Shown: piece by piece, positions 52,246 through 59,944 of the stretch | Position numbering within the stretch: position 1 is the stretch's first letter | Layout of the letters: each line of letters begins with the position of its first letter | Assembly: GCA_003155135.1 (NCBI GenBank) | Contig: PMFN01000043.1 | Span: 1 to 60,210, forward strand | Direction: 5' to 3' | Source of the DNA: Acidimicrobiaceae bacterium | GTDB taxonomy: Bacteria; Actinomycetota; Acidimicrobiia; Acidimicrobiales; RAAP-2 | DNA: 60,210 nucleotides | The notes under the pieces: model-generated | What the model was told of the DNA's origin: nothing | Databases searched by the model: none | What the model saw: only the letters and a program-made list of their open reading frames with translations | Translations under genes and position numbers: made by a program

Positions 52246-52252
52246 TCGTCAA
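52224..52252 (-). promoter_or_regulatory. Promoter of mraZ and the dcw cluster
   Basis: TTGACG (52252-52247), 17-nt spacer, TAGAGT (52229-52224). The start is near 52217, with a leader of about 60 nt. Confidence 0.75.
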
Positions 52253-52339
52253 CCAAATGGCGCCCTTTCGCGACCATTCCTCCTGCCCAGCCGCACCACC
52301 GCCACCGGGAGCCTCCGATGTCGGCGGCCACGCCCGATC

Positions 52340-52345
52340 TACGCT
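52340..52345 (+). promoter_or_regulatory. Possible -10 for the gene at 52372
   Basis: TACGCT, 26 nt before the ATG, leaving a short leader that contains GGAGG. Confidence 0.4.
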
Positions 52346-52371
52346 CGGCGCAGCGAGCCCGGAGGTGACCG

Positions 52372-52866
52372 ATGCCCGAGGTCCACGCAGTGCAGGTGGG
52401 TCCGGGCGCAGCGGCGGCCTATCGCCAGCCGAAGGGCGTCTGGTTGCTACTCGCCCTGGGCGCCGCGTGGAGCGGGGCGCTCGTCGTTGCCGCCCTCGTG
52501 TGGGCGACGCCTTCAAGCGCCGGCTGCGTCAGCGTGCAGGGATCGGTGCACCTCGTCTGCACGACGCTGGAGCAGACCGCCGTTGGGCGCGACGGGGCAA
52601 AGGTCCTCTTGGTGGCCGCTGCTCCGGCATTGCTGACCGGGGTCGTGGCCGTCGCGCTCCTCCGGCGGGGTCGCCGCGGCCGACGGGGGCCGGGGTACCT
52701 CGCCGCATCGGTGGCCGGGGCGCTCTGCGTCGTCGCCCTGCTCGGCGTCTTGACGATCGGTCCACTGCTCGCACCTGTGGGCGTGCTCGTCGTCGCGGCC
52801 TGTGCGTGCAGCGGGCCTGCGCCCTCAGTTGCCGACGGCCCGCCGGCCGCGGGGTCCCCTTACTAG
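52372..52866 (+). CDS. Small membrane protein of unknown function
   Basis: A protein of 164 residues with about four hydrophobic helices (WLLLALGAAWSGALVVAALVWA; VLLVAAAPALLTGVVAVALL; GYLAASVAGALCVVALLGVLTIG; APVGVLVVAACACSG). A first extracytoplasmic loop has two Cys (AGCVSVQGSVHLVCTTLE) that could pair. The Arg-rich loop RRGRRGRRG is cytoplasmic. SD GGAGG lies 6 nt before the ATG. It is divergent from mraZ. I recognise no family. Confidence 0.75.
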   Translation: MPEVHAVQVGPGAAAAYRQPKGVWLLLALGAAWSGALVVAALVWATPSSAGCVSVQGSVHLVCTTLEQTAVGRDGAKVLLVAAAPALLTGVVAVALLRRGRRGRRGPGYLAASVAGALCVVALLGVLTIGPLLAPVGVLVVAACACSGPAPSVADGPPAAGSPY

Positions 52867-52894
52867 GCGAGCGTCCCCCTCCGCCCAGGGCCTC

Positions 52895-53629
52895 CTACCT
52901 GACGGCACTCCCGGGATCGCCCCCCGGGGCATCTCGCCGGCGGACCTCCCACTCGCCCGGTGGGAGTTGCTCGAGCAGGTGGGTCACCACGCTCGGGTGC
53001 TCGGGGGGGGTCGGGGCCAGCGCGTCGATGCCGACGGCCACCTCGGCCAGCACGGCGGCGAGCGCAGTGCTGGCGTCGGGCTCGAGGGCGAGGAGCCAAG
53101 GCAGCGGATCGGGGTCCCAGCGCCAGTAGGCGGCCACGTGGAAGAGCGCGCCCTGCCGGGCCCGCCACTGCGCCACCCCGACCACTTTGCGGGCACCGAC
53201 GAGGACCTCGCCGGGCCCCACCCCGGCGAAGCAGACCAGCTTGGAGACCGCAGAGCCCGCACAACTGCCCCGCTGGACCGCGAGCGGCGCGTCGCTCGTC
53301 GCCGCCAGCGCCGCCGCCCACCACTCCCCGACCCACGTCGGGGCGTCGATGACGTCGTCGACGAACAGGGGGTCGTCGCGCGGCACCCAGACGTCGAACC
53401 AGAGGTGGTCGCCGGGCCACAGCAGCACGGCGCCGCCGCCACTGCGCCGGCGGCGGATGTCGACGCCGAAGGACCTCGCCGCTTCGGTGTCGACGATGTC
53501 GGGCCTCTGCGTGCTGCCGAGCACCAAGGTCGGGCGCTCGGCACGGCGCTCGATGATCAGCCGCCGGCTCTCGGTCCGCACCGCCTCGACGTCGAAGGGG
53601 TCCCAGTCGCCCGACGTCGCCGGGCTCAC
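52895..53629 (-). CDS. Lipoate-protein ligase A-like protein (LplA/LipB/BirA fold)
   Basis: A protein of about 244 residues. The lipoate-binding Gly-rich motif is RRRSGGGAVLLWPGDHLWFDVWVP, and the conserved Lys motif is VLVGARKVVGVAQWRARQGALFH. Both match the biotin/lipoate protein ligase fold. The C-terminal accessory domain of E. coli LplA is absent, so it could be a short ligase, an octanoyltransferase or an amidotransferase-like member. The GTG at 53629 was chosen; the frame is open much further upstream, but that part is antisense or out-of-frame to other genes. It lies 31 nt after the HNH gene. Confidence 0.82.
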   Translation of the reverse strand: MSPATSGDWDPFDVEAVRTESRRLIIERRAERPTLVLGSTQRPDIVDTEAARSFGVDIRRRRSGGGAVLLWPGDHLWFDVWVPRDDPLFVDDVIDAPTWVGEWWAAALAATSDAPLAVQRGSCAGSAVSKLVCFAGVGPGEVLVGARKVVGVAQWRARQGALFHVAAYWRWDPDPLPWLLALEPDASTALAAVLAEVAVGIDALAPTPPEHPSVVTHLLEQLPPGEWEVRRRDAPGGDPGSAVR

Positions 53630-53660
53630 CAGTGACGAGCGCGGCGGCGCTCGGTGCCGC

Positions 53661-54167
53661 TCACGAGGCGCGCGCCAAGTACGGCTCCCAGAGGGGATCG
53701 ACATCGGCAAGGTGCCGGAGGCGCCACAGGTGACCCTCGGGGGCTCGGGGCTGAAAAGGGAGGGCCCATCCAAGCTCGGAGAGAAGAAGGTCGGCCTTGG
53801 CCAGGTTGTCCTTCTTGCAGGAGGCGACCACGTTGGTCCACTCGTGGCGCCCACCCCTCGACTTGGGCACGACATGGTCGACGGTGTCGGCGGTATCCGC
53901 GCAGTAGGCGCAGCGGCCACCGTCGCGGCGCAAGACGGCGCGGCGCGTGAGCGGCGGCGTGCGTGCCCAGCGGGGCAGGCGGACCATGTGCGAGAGGCGC
54001 ACGATTGACGGCACCTCGACCGACATCTGGGCGGAGTGGAACACCGAGGCGTCCGGACGGAAGGCGACCGCTTCGGCCCGCCCATCGAGAACGAGCACCA
54101 CCGCGCGCCGATCCGAAACCAGAGCCAGCGGCTCGTAGGTCGCATTGAGCAGGAGGACCCGCTCCAT
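53661..54167 (-). CDS. HNH endonuclease-family protein
   Basis: A protein of 168 residues. The N-terminal domain starts VLLLNATYEPLALVSDRRAVVLVLDG, typical of a widespread actinobacterial HNH family. The HNH core is CAYCADTADTVDHVVPKSRGG followed by WTNVVASCKKDNLAKAD. The second zinc pair is usually CxxC but here reads C-K-K-D, so one zinc ligand is changed. Function in this family is not established; DNA nicking is likely. The ATG at 54167 has TAGCCT 7 nt upstream (leaderless). Confidence 0.88.
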   Translation of the reverse strand: MERVLLLNATYEPLALVSDRRAVVLVLDGRAEAVAFRPDASVFHSAQMSVEVPSIVRLSHMVRLPRWARTPPLTRRAVLRRDGGRCAYCADTADTVDHVVPKSRGGRHEWTNVVASCKKDNLAKADLLLSELGWALPFQPRAPEGHLWRLRHLADVDPLWEPYLARAS

Positions 54168-54174
54168 CTCCGGA

Positions 54175-54180
54175 AGGCTA
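54175..54180 (-). promoter_or_regulatory. Leaderless -10 of the HNH gene
   Basis: TAGCCT on the minus strand, 7 nt before the ATG at 54167. It lies at the extreme 3' end of the upstream 87-codon gene. Confidence 0.5.
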
Positions 54181-54441
54181 CCCGCGCGCCCCGGGCATCC
54201 TCTGACACCATCGGAGGTACCCGGCAACGTCGTCGGCCCTGAGCGCGGACTCGTCCCCGTCGCCGCCGTAGGCGGTGACGAGCCGGAACCGCCAGTAGGC
54301 GGGATCGGGCAGCGGGAGGAACGGCGCGCGGCGCCACCACCCCGAGGGCGCGAGGCGCACCATGGCACCGAGTGCACCGACCCAAAGGCCCGGGTGGCGC
54401 AGCACCATCCGCACCACCGCCCGAAGGCCCGTGTCGCTCAC
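54178..54441 (-). CDS. Conserved small actinobacterial protein (87 aa)
   Basis: The GTG start overlaps the stop of the ROK kinase gene as GTGA. The product has a basic, moderately hydrophobic N-terminus (AVVRMVLRHPGLWVGALGAMVRL) and the block APSGWWRRAPFLPLPDPAYWRFRLVTAYGGDG ending YLRWCQRM. I recognise this arrangement (GWWRRPPFLPxPD...YLRWC) as a recurrent actinobacterial hypothetical protein without known role. It is coupled to the ROK gene. Confidence 0.8.
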   Translation of the reverse strand: MSDTGLRAVVRMVLRHPGLWVGALGAMVRLAPSGWWRRAPFLPLPDPAYWRFRLVTAYGGDGDESALRADDVAGYLRWCQRMPGARG

Positions 54442-55322
54442 GCCACCGACCCCGCCAGCCCGGCACCCCGGTACCCGACAGCGCCTGCACCGACGAGGGG
54501 GCCCTCGTCGCCAAGGCCGGCCGGTTCGATGACCGCCTCGGCCGAGAAGTCGAGGCGGGCGTGGCGCCGGAGCTCGGCGTTGGCGGCGTCGAAGAACGGT
54601 GCACCGAAGCCGAGGGCGACCGATCCCGCCACCACGGCGAGGTCGAGGTCGAGGAGGTTCGCGACACTCGCCACCGCCCGGCCGGCCAACGTGCCCGTCC
54701 TCTCAATGACCGCCGGCGTCGCCTCGGCGGCCGGGCACCCGGTGACGGCCGCGATCGCCGTCCCGGAGGCTTCTGCCTCGAGGCACCCGAAGCCACCGCA
54801 CGCGCAGGCTCGCCCGTCAGGAATGACGATGACGTGGCCGATGTGCCCGGCGTTGCCGAGCCGGCCGTCGAGGAGACGGCCGTCGAGGACGACGCCCCCG
54901 CCGACACCGGTCGAGACGACCATCGCTACGTAGTTGTGGCAGCCGACGGCAGCGCCGCGCCACCCCTCGGCCAAGGCGAGGGCCTTGGCGTCGTTCTCCA
55001 CGAACGTGGGGAGGCCCGTGTGCTCAGCAAGGCGCCGACGAAGGGGGAAGGCCTGCCAGCCGGTGATGTTGAGGGGCGAGACCTCGTCGCCACCGGGGGC
55101 CATCGGGCCACCGCAGCCGACGCCACAGGCCACGAGGCGATCCGCTCCTACCTCGGCGACCGCCGAGGTGGTCAGGCCGGTCAGGACGGAGAAGAGCTCC
55201 TCGGCGCCCGCCCCCGGGGGGGTCGGCGATTGGCGGCGACTCGTGAGGGTGCCGTCGGGCCAGACCACTGCGGCGCCCATCTTGGTGCCGCCGATGTCGA
55301 CGGCCAGCACCGCCTGGTCCAC
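54438..55322 (-). CDS. ROK-family sugar kinase (glucokinase-like)
   Basis: A kinase of 294 residues. ATP-binding AVDIGGTKMGAAVV is at the N-terminus. The sugar site is PLNITGWQAFPL, and the catalytic Asp is in FVENDAKALALAEGW. The ROK zinc motif GHIGHVIV...CACGGFGCLEAEASG is complete. This suggests glucokinase or a related hexokinase; specificity is inferred. The GTG start lies 13 nt after the DUF3040 stop, with the 87-aa gene overlapping its end, so the three form a likely operon. Confidence 0.9.
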   Translation of the reverse strand: MDQAVLAVDIGGTKMGAAVVWPDGTLTSRRQSPTPPGAGAEELFSVLTGLTTSAVAEVGADRLVACGVGCGGPMAPGGDEVSPLNITGWQAFPLRRRLAEHTGLPTFVENDAKALALAEGWRGAAVGCHNYVAMVVSTGVGGGVVLDGRLLDGRLGNAGHIGHVIVIPDGRACACGGFGCLEAEASGTAIAAVTGCPAAEATPAVIERTGTLAGRAVASVANLLDLDLAVVAGSVALGFGAPFFDAANAELRRHARLDFSAEAVIEPAGLGDEGPLVGAGAVGYRGAGLAGSVA

Positions 55323-55335
55323 GGCGCGGACCGGA

Positions 55336-55734
55336 TCAGCGATCGCGTCGCAAGAAACGGGTGCGGAACCAGTCCCTGGTCCCGTGCACCGTCTTCTCGA
55401 TCCCCCCGGTCGAGCCCGACGGCTCGTCCTCGTGGAGGGAGCGGGTGAAGTCGGCCCACCCGGCCTTGCCCATCCGACGCAGGTTCCGCTCGAAGATGAC
55501 AGCGGAACCGAACATCATGGCGACGCCGAGCAGGCCAACGAAGATGGACTGCGAGTAAAAGGCCACGAGGATTGCCAGGCCGGCGACGAAGCCGACGGCT
55601 GCGCCCTTGAGGTACCGGCCCGCATGCCGGTAGACGGTCTCTGAGCGGACACGTTCGGCAAACTCTGGGTCCTGGCGAACCAGCGACTCCTCGAGCTCGG
55701 CCAGGATGCGCTGTTCGTGCTCAGAGAGCGGCAT
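55336..55734 (-). CDS. DUF3040 membrane protein
   Basis: A protein of 132 residues starting MPLSEHEQRILAELEESL, followed by DPEFAERV, the hallmark of the actinobacterial DUF3040 family. Two membrane helices lie close together (GAAVGFVAGLAILVAFY and IFVGLLGVAMMFGSAVIFE), then a basic C-terminal tail. Function unknown; relatives are often near dcw genes. The ATG at 55734 has GGGAG at about 8 nt. A TAGAAT hexamer further upstream may be its -10. Confidence 0.88.
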   Translation of the reverse strand: MPLSEHEQRILAELEESLVRQDPEFAERVRSETVYRHAGRYLKGAAVGFVAGLAILVAFYSQSIFVGLLGVAMMFGSAVIFERNLRRMGKAGWADFTRSLHEDEPSGSTGGIEKTVHGTRDWFRTRFLRRDR

Positions 55735-55883
55735 CTCGTTCACTCCCCATCCGACTGCCTCGCCTCCTGCACTGAGAAGGCACCTCCTCGTGCATCGCTC
55801 CTGCCCCTCATCATCATGTTCGCGCGAACCCGCCGCAACCCACAACGGCCACTCGCCCCTACCTGCCCATCGACCTCACCGCG

Positions 55884-55889
55884 ATTCTA
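55884..55889 (-). promoter_or_regulatory. -10 element for the DUF3040 operon
   Basis: TAGAAT on the minus strand, giving a leader of about 140 nt. No recognisable -35 at 17 nt. Confidence 0.4.
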
Positions 55890-55956
55890 CGACGCTGCTG
55901 CTCGCGCCGTGCCGCGCCTGGCTGCGGATTCCGAAGCACGGCTCGGATCGGCGCCG

Positions 55957-55962
55957 TAGGGT
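55957..55962 (+). promoter_or_regulatory. Leaderless -10 of the amidase gene
   Basis: TAGGGT, 6 nt before the ATG at 55969. Confidence 0.6.
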
Positions 55963-55968
55963 TCGGGC

Positions 55969-57381
55969 ATGGATCACCCCTCGTCAGCCCTGGAAACCGC
56001 GTCGGACATCCGCCGGCGCGTCGTCAGCCCACTCGAGGTCCTCGACGCGACCCTGGAATCCATCGACCGGCTGAACCCCGACCTCAACGCCATCATCTGG
56101 CGAAACGACGACGAGGCACGCCGGGACGCCAAGAAGCTAGGGGACGACATCGTCGCCGGCAAGGGCGAGCTCGGCCGCTTCAGCGGGGTCCCGATCCCCA
56201 TCAAGGACCTGACGTCGGTCAAGGGCTGGCCGACGACCTTCGGTTCCCACGGGGCACCGGAGGGGCCGAGCGCGGAGGACGAGCTGGTGGTGGCCGCCCT
56301 GCGGCGTGCCGGGTTCATCCTCACCGGTCGTACCAACACCCCCGAACTCGGTCCCATCACTGTCACCGAGAACCTCCGCTACGGCATCACCCGCAACCCG
56401 TGGGACACCGACTACTCACCGGGCGGCTCGAGCGGGGGTGCGGCCGCCGCCGTGGCGGCCGGGATGTTCCCGCTCGCCCACGCGAACGACGGCGGAGGCT
56501 CGATCCGCATCCCCTCGTCGTGCTGCGGACTCTTCGGACTCAAACCGTCGCGCTGGCGGGTGCCTGCGGTCGTGCCCGGTTGGCTCGGCGCAGCCGTCGA
56601 GGGCGTCGTCGCGCGCTCGGTGGCTGATTCGGCCGCCGTGCTCGACGAGATCTCCGGGCCTGACCCGCTCTCGTGGTCCAACGCACCGGCGCCCGACCGC
56701 CCCTTCGCCGATGAGGTGGGCGCCGACCCTGGGCAGCTGCGCATCGGCCTACTCACCCGCGCCCCGCTCGACATGGCGGTGGCACCGGCCCCGCTCGAGG
56801 CGGTCGCGGTGGCCGGCCGGCTGCTCGAATCGCTCGGCCACCACGTCGCGCCGATCGAGTTCGAGCTGTTCCCCGCCGAGCAGCTCATCGACTTCCTCAA
56901 CATCGTCAACGCGGGGATGGCGGACTACCCCGAGGTCGACTTCGAGAGAGTCGAGCCCCACAATCAGGTCGCCTACGCCACCGGGCGCGGCGTCGACAGC
57001 ATCGCCTTTTTGCACTCGCTCGGCCGACTCCAGCGCTTCTCCCGCCAGTTGGTCGCCCACTGGGGTCGGGAGTTCGACCTGCTCGTCACCCCGGCCATGG
57101 CCATCGAGCCGCCCCTGGCCGGGACGGTGCTCGCCGAGGCCCATGCCACGCCTGACGCCACGCCACTCGATGTCGTGTCGATGGCCGTGTTCTGCGCCCC
57201 GTTCAACGTGAGCGGCCAGCCGGCCATGAGTCTCCCGCTGCACTGGAGCGAGAGCGGGTTGCCGATCGGCGTCCAGGTGGTCGGCGGCCCGTGGCAGGAG
57301 TCGCTGCTGCTCCGTCTGGCCTCCCAGCTCGAGGGCGCGGCGCCGTGGCGCGACCGACGTCCGGCGATCGCCGCCGCCTGA
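55969..57381 (+). CDS. Amidase-signature (AS) family amidase
   Basis: A protein of 470 residues with the Ser-cisSer-Lys triad: K79 in VPIPIKDL, cis-Ser in [18 protein letters not shown] (about 154-155) and nucleophile S178 in [12 protein letters not shown]. The N-terminal helices ([24 protein letters not shown]) are also typical. It probably hydrolyses small aliphatic or aromatic amides. GatA is unlikely because gatB and gatC are not adjacent. The ATG has a TAGGGT hexamer 6 nt upstream. It converges with the LapA-like gene, with 10 bp between stops. Confidence 0.9.
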   Translation: MDHPSSALETASDIRRRVVSPLEVLDATLESIDRLNPDLNAIIWRNDDEARRDAKKLGDDIVAGKGELGRFSGVPIPIKDLTSVKGWPTTFGSHGAPEGPSAEDELVVAALRRAGFILTGRTNTPELGPITVTENLRYGITRNPWDTDYSPGGSSGGAAAAVAAGMFPLAHANDGGGSIRIPSSCCGLFGLKPSRWRVPAVVPGWLGAAVEGVVARSVADSAAVLDEISGPDPLSWSNAPAPDRPFADEVGADPGQLRIGLLTRAPLDMAVAPAPLEAVAVAGRLLESLGHHVAPIEFELFPAEQLIDFLNIVNAGMADYPEVDFERVEPHNQVAYATGRGVDSIAFLHSLGRLQRFSRQLVAHWGREFDLLVTPAMAIEPPLAGTVLAEAHATPDATPLDVVSMAVFCAPFNVSGQPAMSLPLHWSESGLPIGVQVVGGPWQESLLLRLASQLEGAAPWRDRRPAIAAA

Positions 57382-57391
57382 ACCCGTCGTG

Positions 57392-57634
57392 CTAGCGGCG
57401 TGAGCGGCGGCGGCGGCTGACCAGAAGGGCGATCAGCGCACCCATCACGCCGGAGAGCACGACCACGATCCACAGCGGCGCGTGCGTCGACGTCACCCAG
57501 AAGTGGATCCGCACGTCCTGCGAGTTGCCGATCGCGAACCAGACCAAGAGCACGGCCACCACTCCGATGACGACCAGGCTGCCGTCGCGCCGACGATCCC
57601 TCGTGCTCTCGGGACTCCCGCTGCTCGCTGCCAC
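57392..57634 (-). CDS. LapA-domain small membrane protein
   Basis: A protein of 80 residues with two helices (SLVVIGVVAVLLVWFAIGN and PLWIVVVLSGVMGALIALLVS) separated by SQDVRIHFWVTSTHA, and a basic tail RRRRSRR. This is the DUF1049/LapA pattern. The role is unknown; E. coli LapA works with LapB in LPS control, which does not apply here. The GTG at 57634 has GAGGAGG 4 nt upstream. Confidence 0.8.
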   Translation of the reverse strand: MAASSGSPESTRDRRRDGSLVVIGVVAVLLVWFAIGNSQDVRIHFWVTSTHAPLWIVVVLSGVMGALIALLVSRRRRSRR

Positions 57635-57715
57635 TGGGCCTCCTCGGGTCCGCCGGCAATGGTGCCGGGCGTACATCGCCATCCTTGTCCCCGGGCGGCG
57701 CCATCGGGTGGACCT

Positions 57716-57721
57716 ATCCTT
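57716..57721 (+). promoter_or_regulatory. -10 element for the acyl-CoA synthetase gene
   Basis: TATCCT. The start would be near 57728, with a leader of about 47 nt that contains AGGAG. Confidence 0.5.
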
Positions 57722-57774
57722 CCACCCGTGCACACCACCCGGCGCCACCCGTCCGAGACGAGGAGCCTTCGGAC

Positions 57775-59355
57775 ATGACCGCAGCTGAAGGCGCCGGACC
57801 GGCCCCTCTCACCGGAGCGCGCACACTCTGGGAGCTGGTCGCTCGGCGCGCGTCGCTCACCCCCGAGCACGCAATGCTGCTCGAGCCCGACGGCGAGGAG
57901 CTCACGTTCGGCGAGTTCGCACGGCGCTGCGAGGTCGTCGCGGCCGGCATGGCCGAGCTCGGAGTCGGGGAGGGCACGGTCGTCTCCTGGCAGCTCCCCA
58001 CCAGGGTCGACACCGTCGTGCTCTCCATGGCCCTCGCCCGTCTCGGCGCCATCCAGAACCCGATCCTGCACCTGTACCGCGAGCGCGAGGTCGGCTTCGC
58101 ACTGCGCCAGACGAACTCCGAGCTGTTCTGTGTGCCCGGGGTGTGGCGCGGTACGGACTTCACCGCGCTGGCCGAACGTGCGCTCGAAGGCGCCGACCGG
58201 GCACCCACGCTGTTGGTCCTCGACCGTGGACTGCCCGAGGGGGACCCCGAGCGCCTCACCCCCGCTCCCGCGGCATCCGACGCCGAGGGATCCCCGGTGC
58301 GCTGGATCTACTACACGTCGGGCAGCACGGCCGAGCCAAAGGGCGTGCGCCACACCGACCAGACGCTTTTGGCGGGGGGCTGGGGTCTCGCCCGAGCCCT
58401 TGAGATGAGCCCGAGCGACGTCGGGTCGATCGCCTTTCCCTTCGCCCACATCGCCGGCCCGGACTACCTCGTCACCATGCTCTCGATCGGGTTCCCCGCC
58501 GTCCTCCTCGAGACCTTCTCCCCCCCCGACGCCCTCGAGGTCTTCCGGCGCCACGGCGTGACCATGGTGGGCGGCAGCACCGCCTTCTACGTCATGTACC
58601 TGGCCGAGCAGCGCAAGGACCCCGCCACCCCGGTGCTGGCGAGTCTGCGCCTCATGTCGGGCGGCGGGGCGGCCAAGCCGCCCGAGGTCCACTTCGAGGT
58701 CATGGCCGAGATCGGCGGGCGCGGCGTGGTCCACGGCTACGGCATGACCGAGGTGCCAATGATCGCCAACGGTTCGCCATCGGACACCGACGAGCAGCTC
58801 GCCCACACCGACGGCCGGCCGGTCGAGGGGGCCGAGGTGCGCATCGTGACCGCCGACGGCCAGGTGGCCCCGCCCGGGGTCGACGGCGAGATACGCGTGC
58901 GGGGGCCGATGGTCTTCCACGGCTACACGGACCCGGACCTCAACGCCGAGGCCTTCGACGACGAGGGGTACTTCCGCACCGGGGACCTCGGGCGGCTGCG
59001 CGAGGACGGTCACCTCGTCATCACCGGACGCGCCAAGGACGTGATCGTGCGCAAGGGCGAGAACATCAGCGCGAAGGAGATCGAGGACCTCCTCTACACG
59101 CACCCCATGGTCGTCGAGGTGGCGGTGATCGGCCTTCCCGACCCCGCCCGGGGCGAGCGCGTCTGCGCCGTCCTCCAGCTCGCCGAGGGATCGCACGGGC
59201 TCTCACTCGACGAGGTGGCCGCCTTCTGCGCCGATGCCGGGCTCATGACCCAGAAGATCCCCGAACAGGTCGAGTTGCGAGCCGACATGCCCCGGGCGGG
59301 GACCGGCAAGATCGTGAAGGAGGCACTGCGCCAGGAGTACGGACCGGAGCGATGA
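57775..59355 (+). CDS. AMP-forming acyl-CoA synthetase/ligase
   Basis: An ANL-superfamily enzyme of 526 residues. Motifs are IYYTSGSTAEPKGVRHT (P-loop), HGYGMTEVPM, the hinge region YFRTGDLGRLREDGHLVITGRAKDVIVRKGENIS, and the catalytic Lys in PRAGTGKIVKEAL. These place it among fatty-acyl or cyclohexanecarboxyl-like CoA ligases; substrate unknown. The ATG at 57775 has AGGAG about 9 nt upstream. The stop overlaps the LMW phosphatase start (ATGA). It is distinct from the shorter menE at 11620. Confidence 0.9.
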   Translation: MTAAEGAGPAPLTGARTLWELVARRASLTPEHAMLLEPDGEELTFGEFARRCEVVAAGMAELGVGEGTVVSWQLPTRVDTVVLSMALARLGAIQNPILHLYREREVGFALRQTNSELFCVPGVWRGTDFTALAERALEGADRAPTLLVLDRGLPEGDPERLTPAPAASDAEGSPVRWIYYTSGSTAEPKGVRHTDQTLLAGGWGLARALEMSPSDVGSIAFPFAHIAGPDYLVTMLSIGFPAVLLETFSPPDALEVFRRHGVTMVGGSTAFYVMYLAEQRKDPATPVLASLRLMSGGGAAKPPEVHFEVMAEIGGRGVVHGYGMTEVPMIANGSPSDTDEQLAHTDGRPVEGAEVRIVTADGQVAPPGVDGEIRVRGPMVFHGYTDPDLNAEAFDDEGYFRTGDLGRLREDGHLVITGRAKDVIVRKGENISAKEIEDLLYTHPMVVEVAVIGLPDPARGERVCAVLQLAEGSHGLSLDEVAAFCADAGLMTQKIPEQVELRADMPRAGTGKIVKEALRQEYGPER

Positions 59356-59900
59356 GCGGGCCCGTGCGCGTCTGCTTCGTGTGCACCGGCAACATCTGCC
59401 GCTCCCCCGTGGCCGCCGCGGTGCTCGCCTCGGTCGCCGCCGAGACCGCCCTCCCCGACGGCAGGGTGCTCGCCGACGTGCTCGACGTGACGAGCGCCGG
59501 CACCGGGAGCTGGCACGCCGGCGGCCCGATGGACCCACGAGCGCTCGGTGCCCTGGCCGCCCGAGGTTATCCGAACCCCCGTCACGTCGCCCGCCAGTTC
59601 GAGCGCTCCTGGTTCGCCGAGCTCGATCTGGTCGTCGGCCTGGCTCGCCGGCACACCCAGACGCTCACCAGCCTCGGGGGCGCATCGGTGGCCCCGGGCC
59701 AGGTGGCGCTCCTGTCGTCCTACCTGCGCGGCGCGCCGGCCGACATCGCCGATCCCTACTACGGCGACGACGCCGAATTCGATGCCTGCCTCGCCGCCAT
59801 CGAGCCCTGCGTGGCCGCGCTCGCAGCGCACCTCGTCGAGACCAAGCCGTGGCGCCGGGCCGACCCGCTGCTCTCTGCGCCACCGGCGCGCCCACGGTAG
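59352..59900 (+). CDS. Low-molecular-weight protein tyrosine phosphatase-like protein
   Basis: A protein of 182 residues. The P-loop VCFVCTGNICRSPVAAAVL (CX5R) is at the N-terminus, and the general acid is in DIADPYYGDDAEF near the C-terminus, as in LMW-PTP and arsenate-reductase-like proteins. It is slightly longer than typical (about 150-160) because of an insert after TSAGTGSWHAGG. Protein-tyrosine or protein-arginine dephosphorylation is likely. It is translationally coupled to the acyl-CoA synthetase gene. Confidence 0.9.
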   Translation: MSGPVRVCFVCTGNICRSPVAAAVLASVAAETALPDGRVLADVLDVTSAGTGSWHAGGPMDPRALGALAARGYPNPRHVARQFERSWFAELDLVVGLARRHTQTLTSLGGASVAPGQVALLSSYLRGAPADIADPYYGDDAEFDACLAAIEPCVAALAAHLVETKPWRRADPLLSAPPARPR

Positions 59901-59944
59901 GGTCCGAGGGCGGCGGCCACCGGGCCGCGCCAAGGAGATGACAG

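Noticed and set aside
52895-54907. A 670-codon minus-strand frame suggesting a large fusion protein
   Set aside because: Only the last ~245 codons resemble a ligase. The rest overlaps the HNH, 87-aa and ROK genes in other frames and is low-complexity.
55717-55959. 80-codon plus-strand frame before the amidase
   Set aside because: No ribosome-binding site, no similarity, and it overlaps the DUF3040 start and promoter region.
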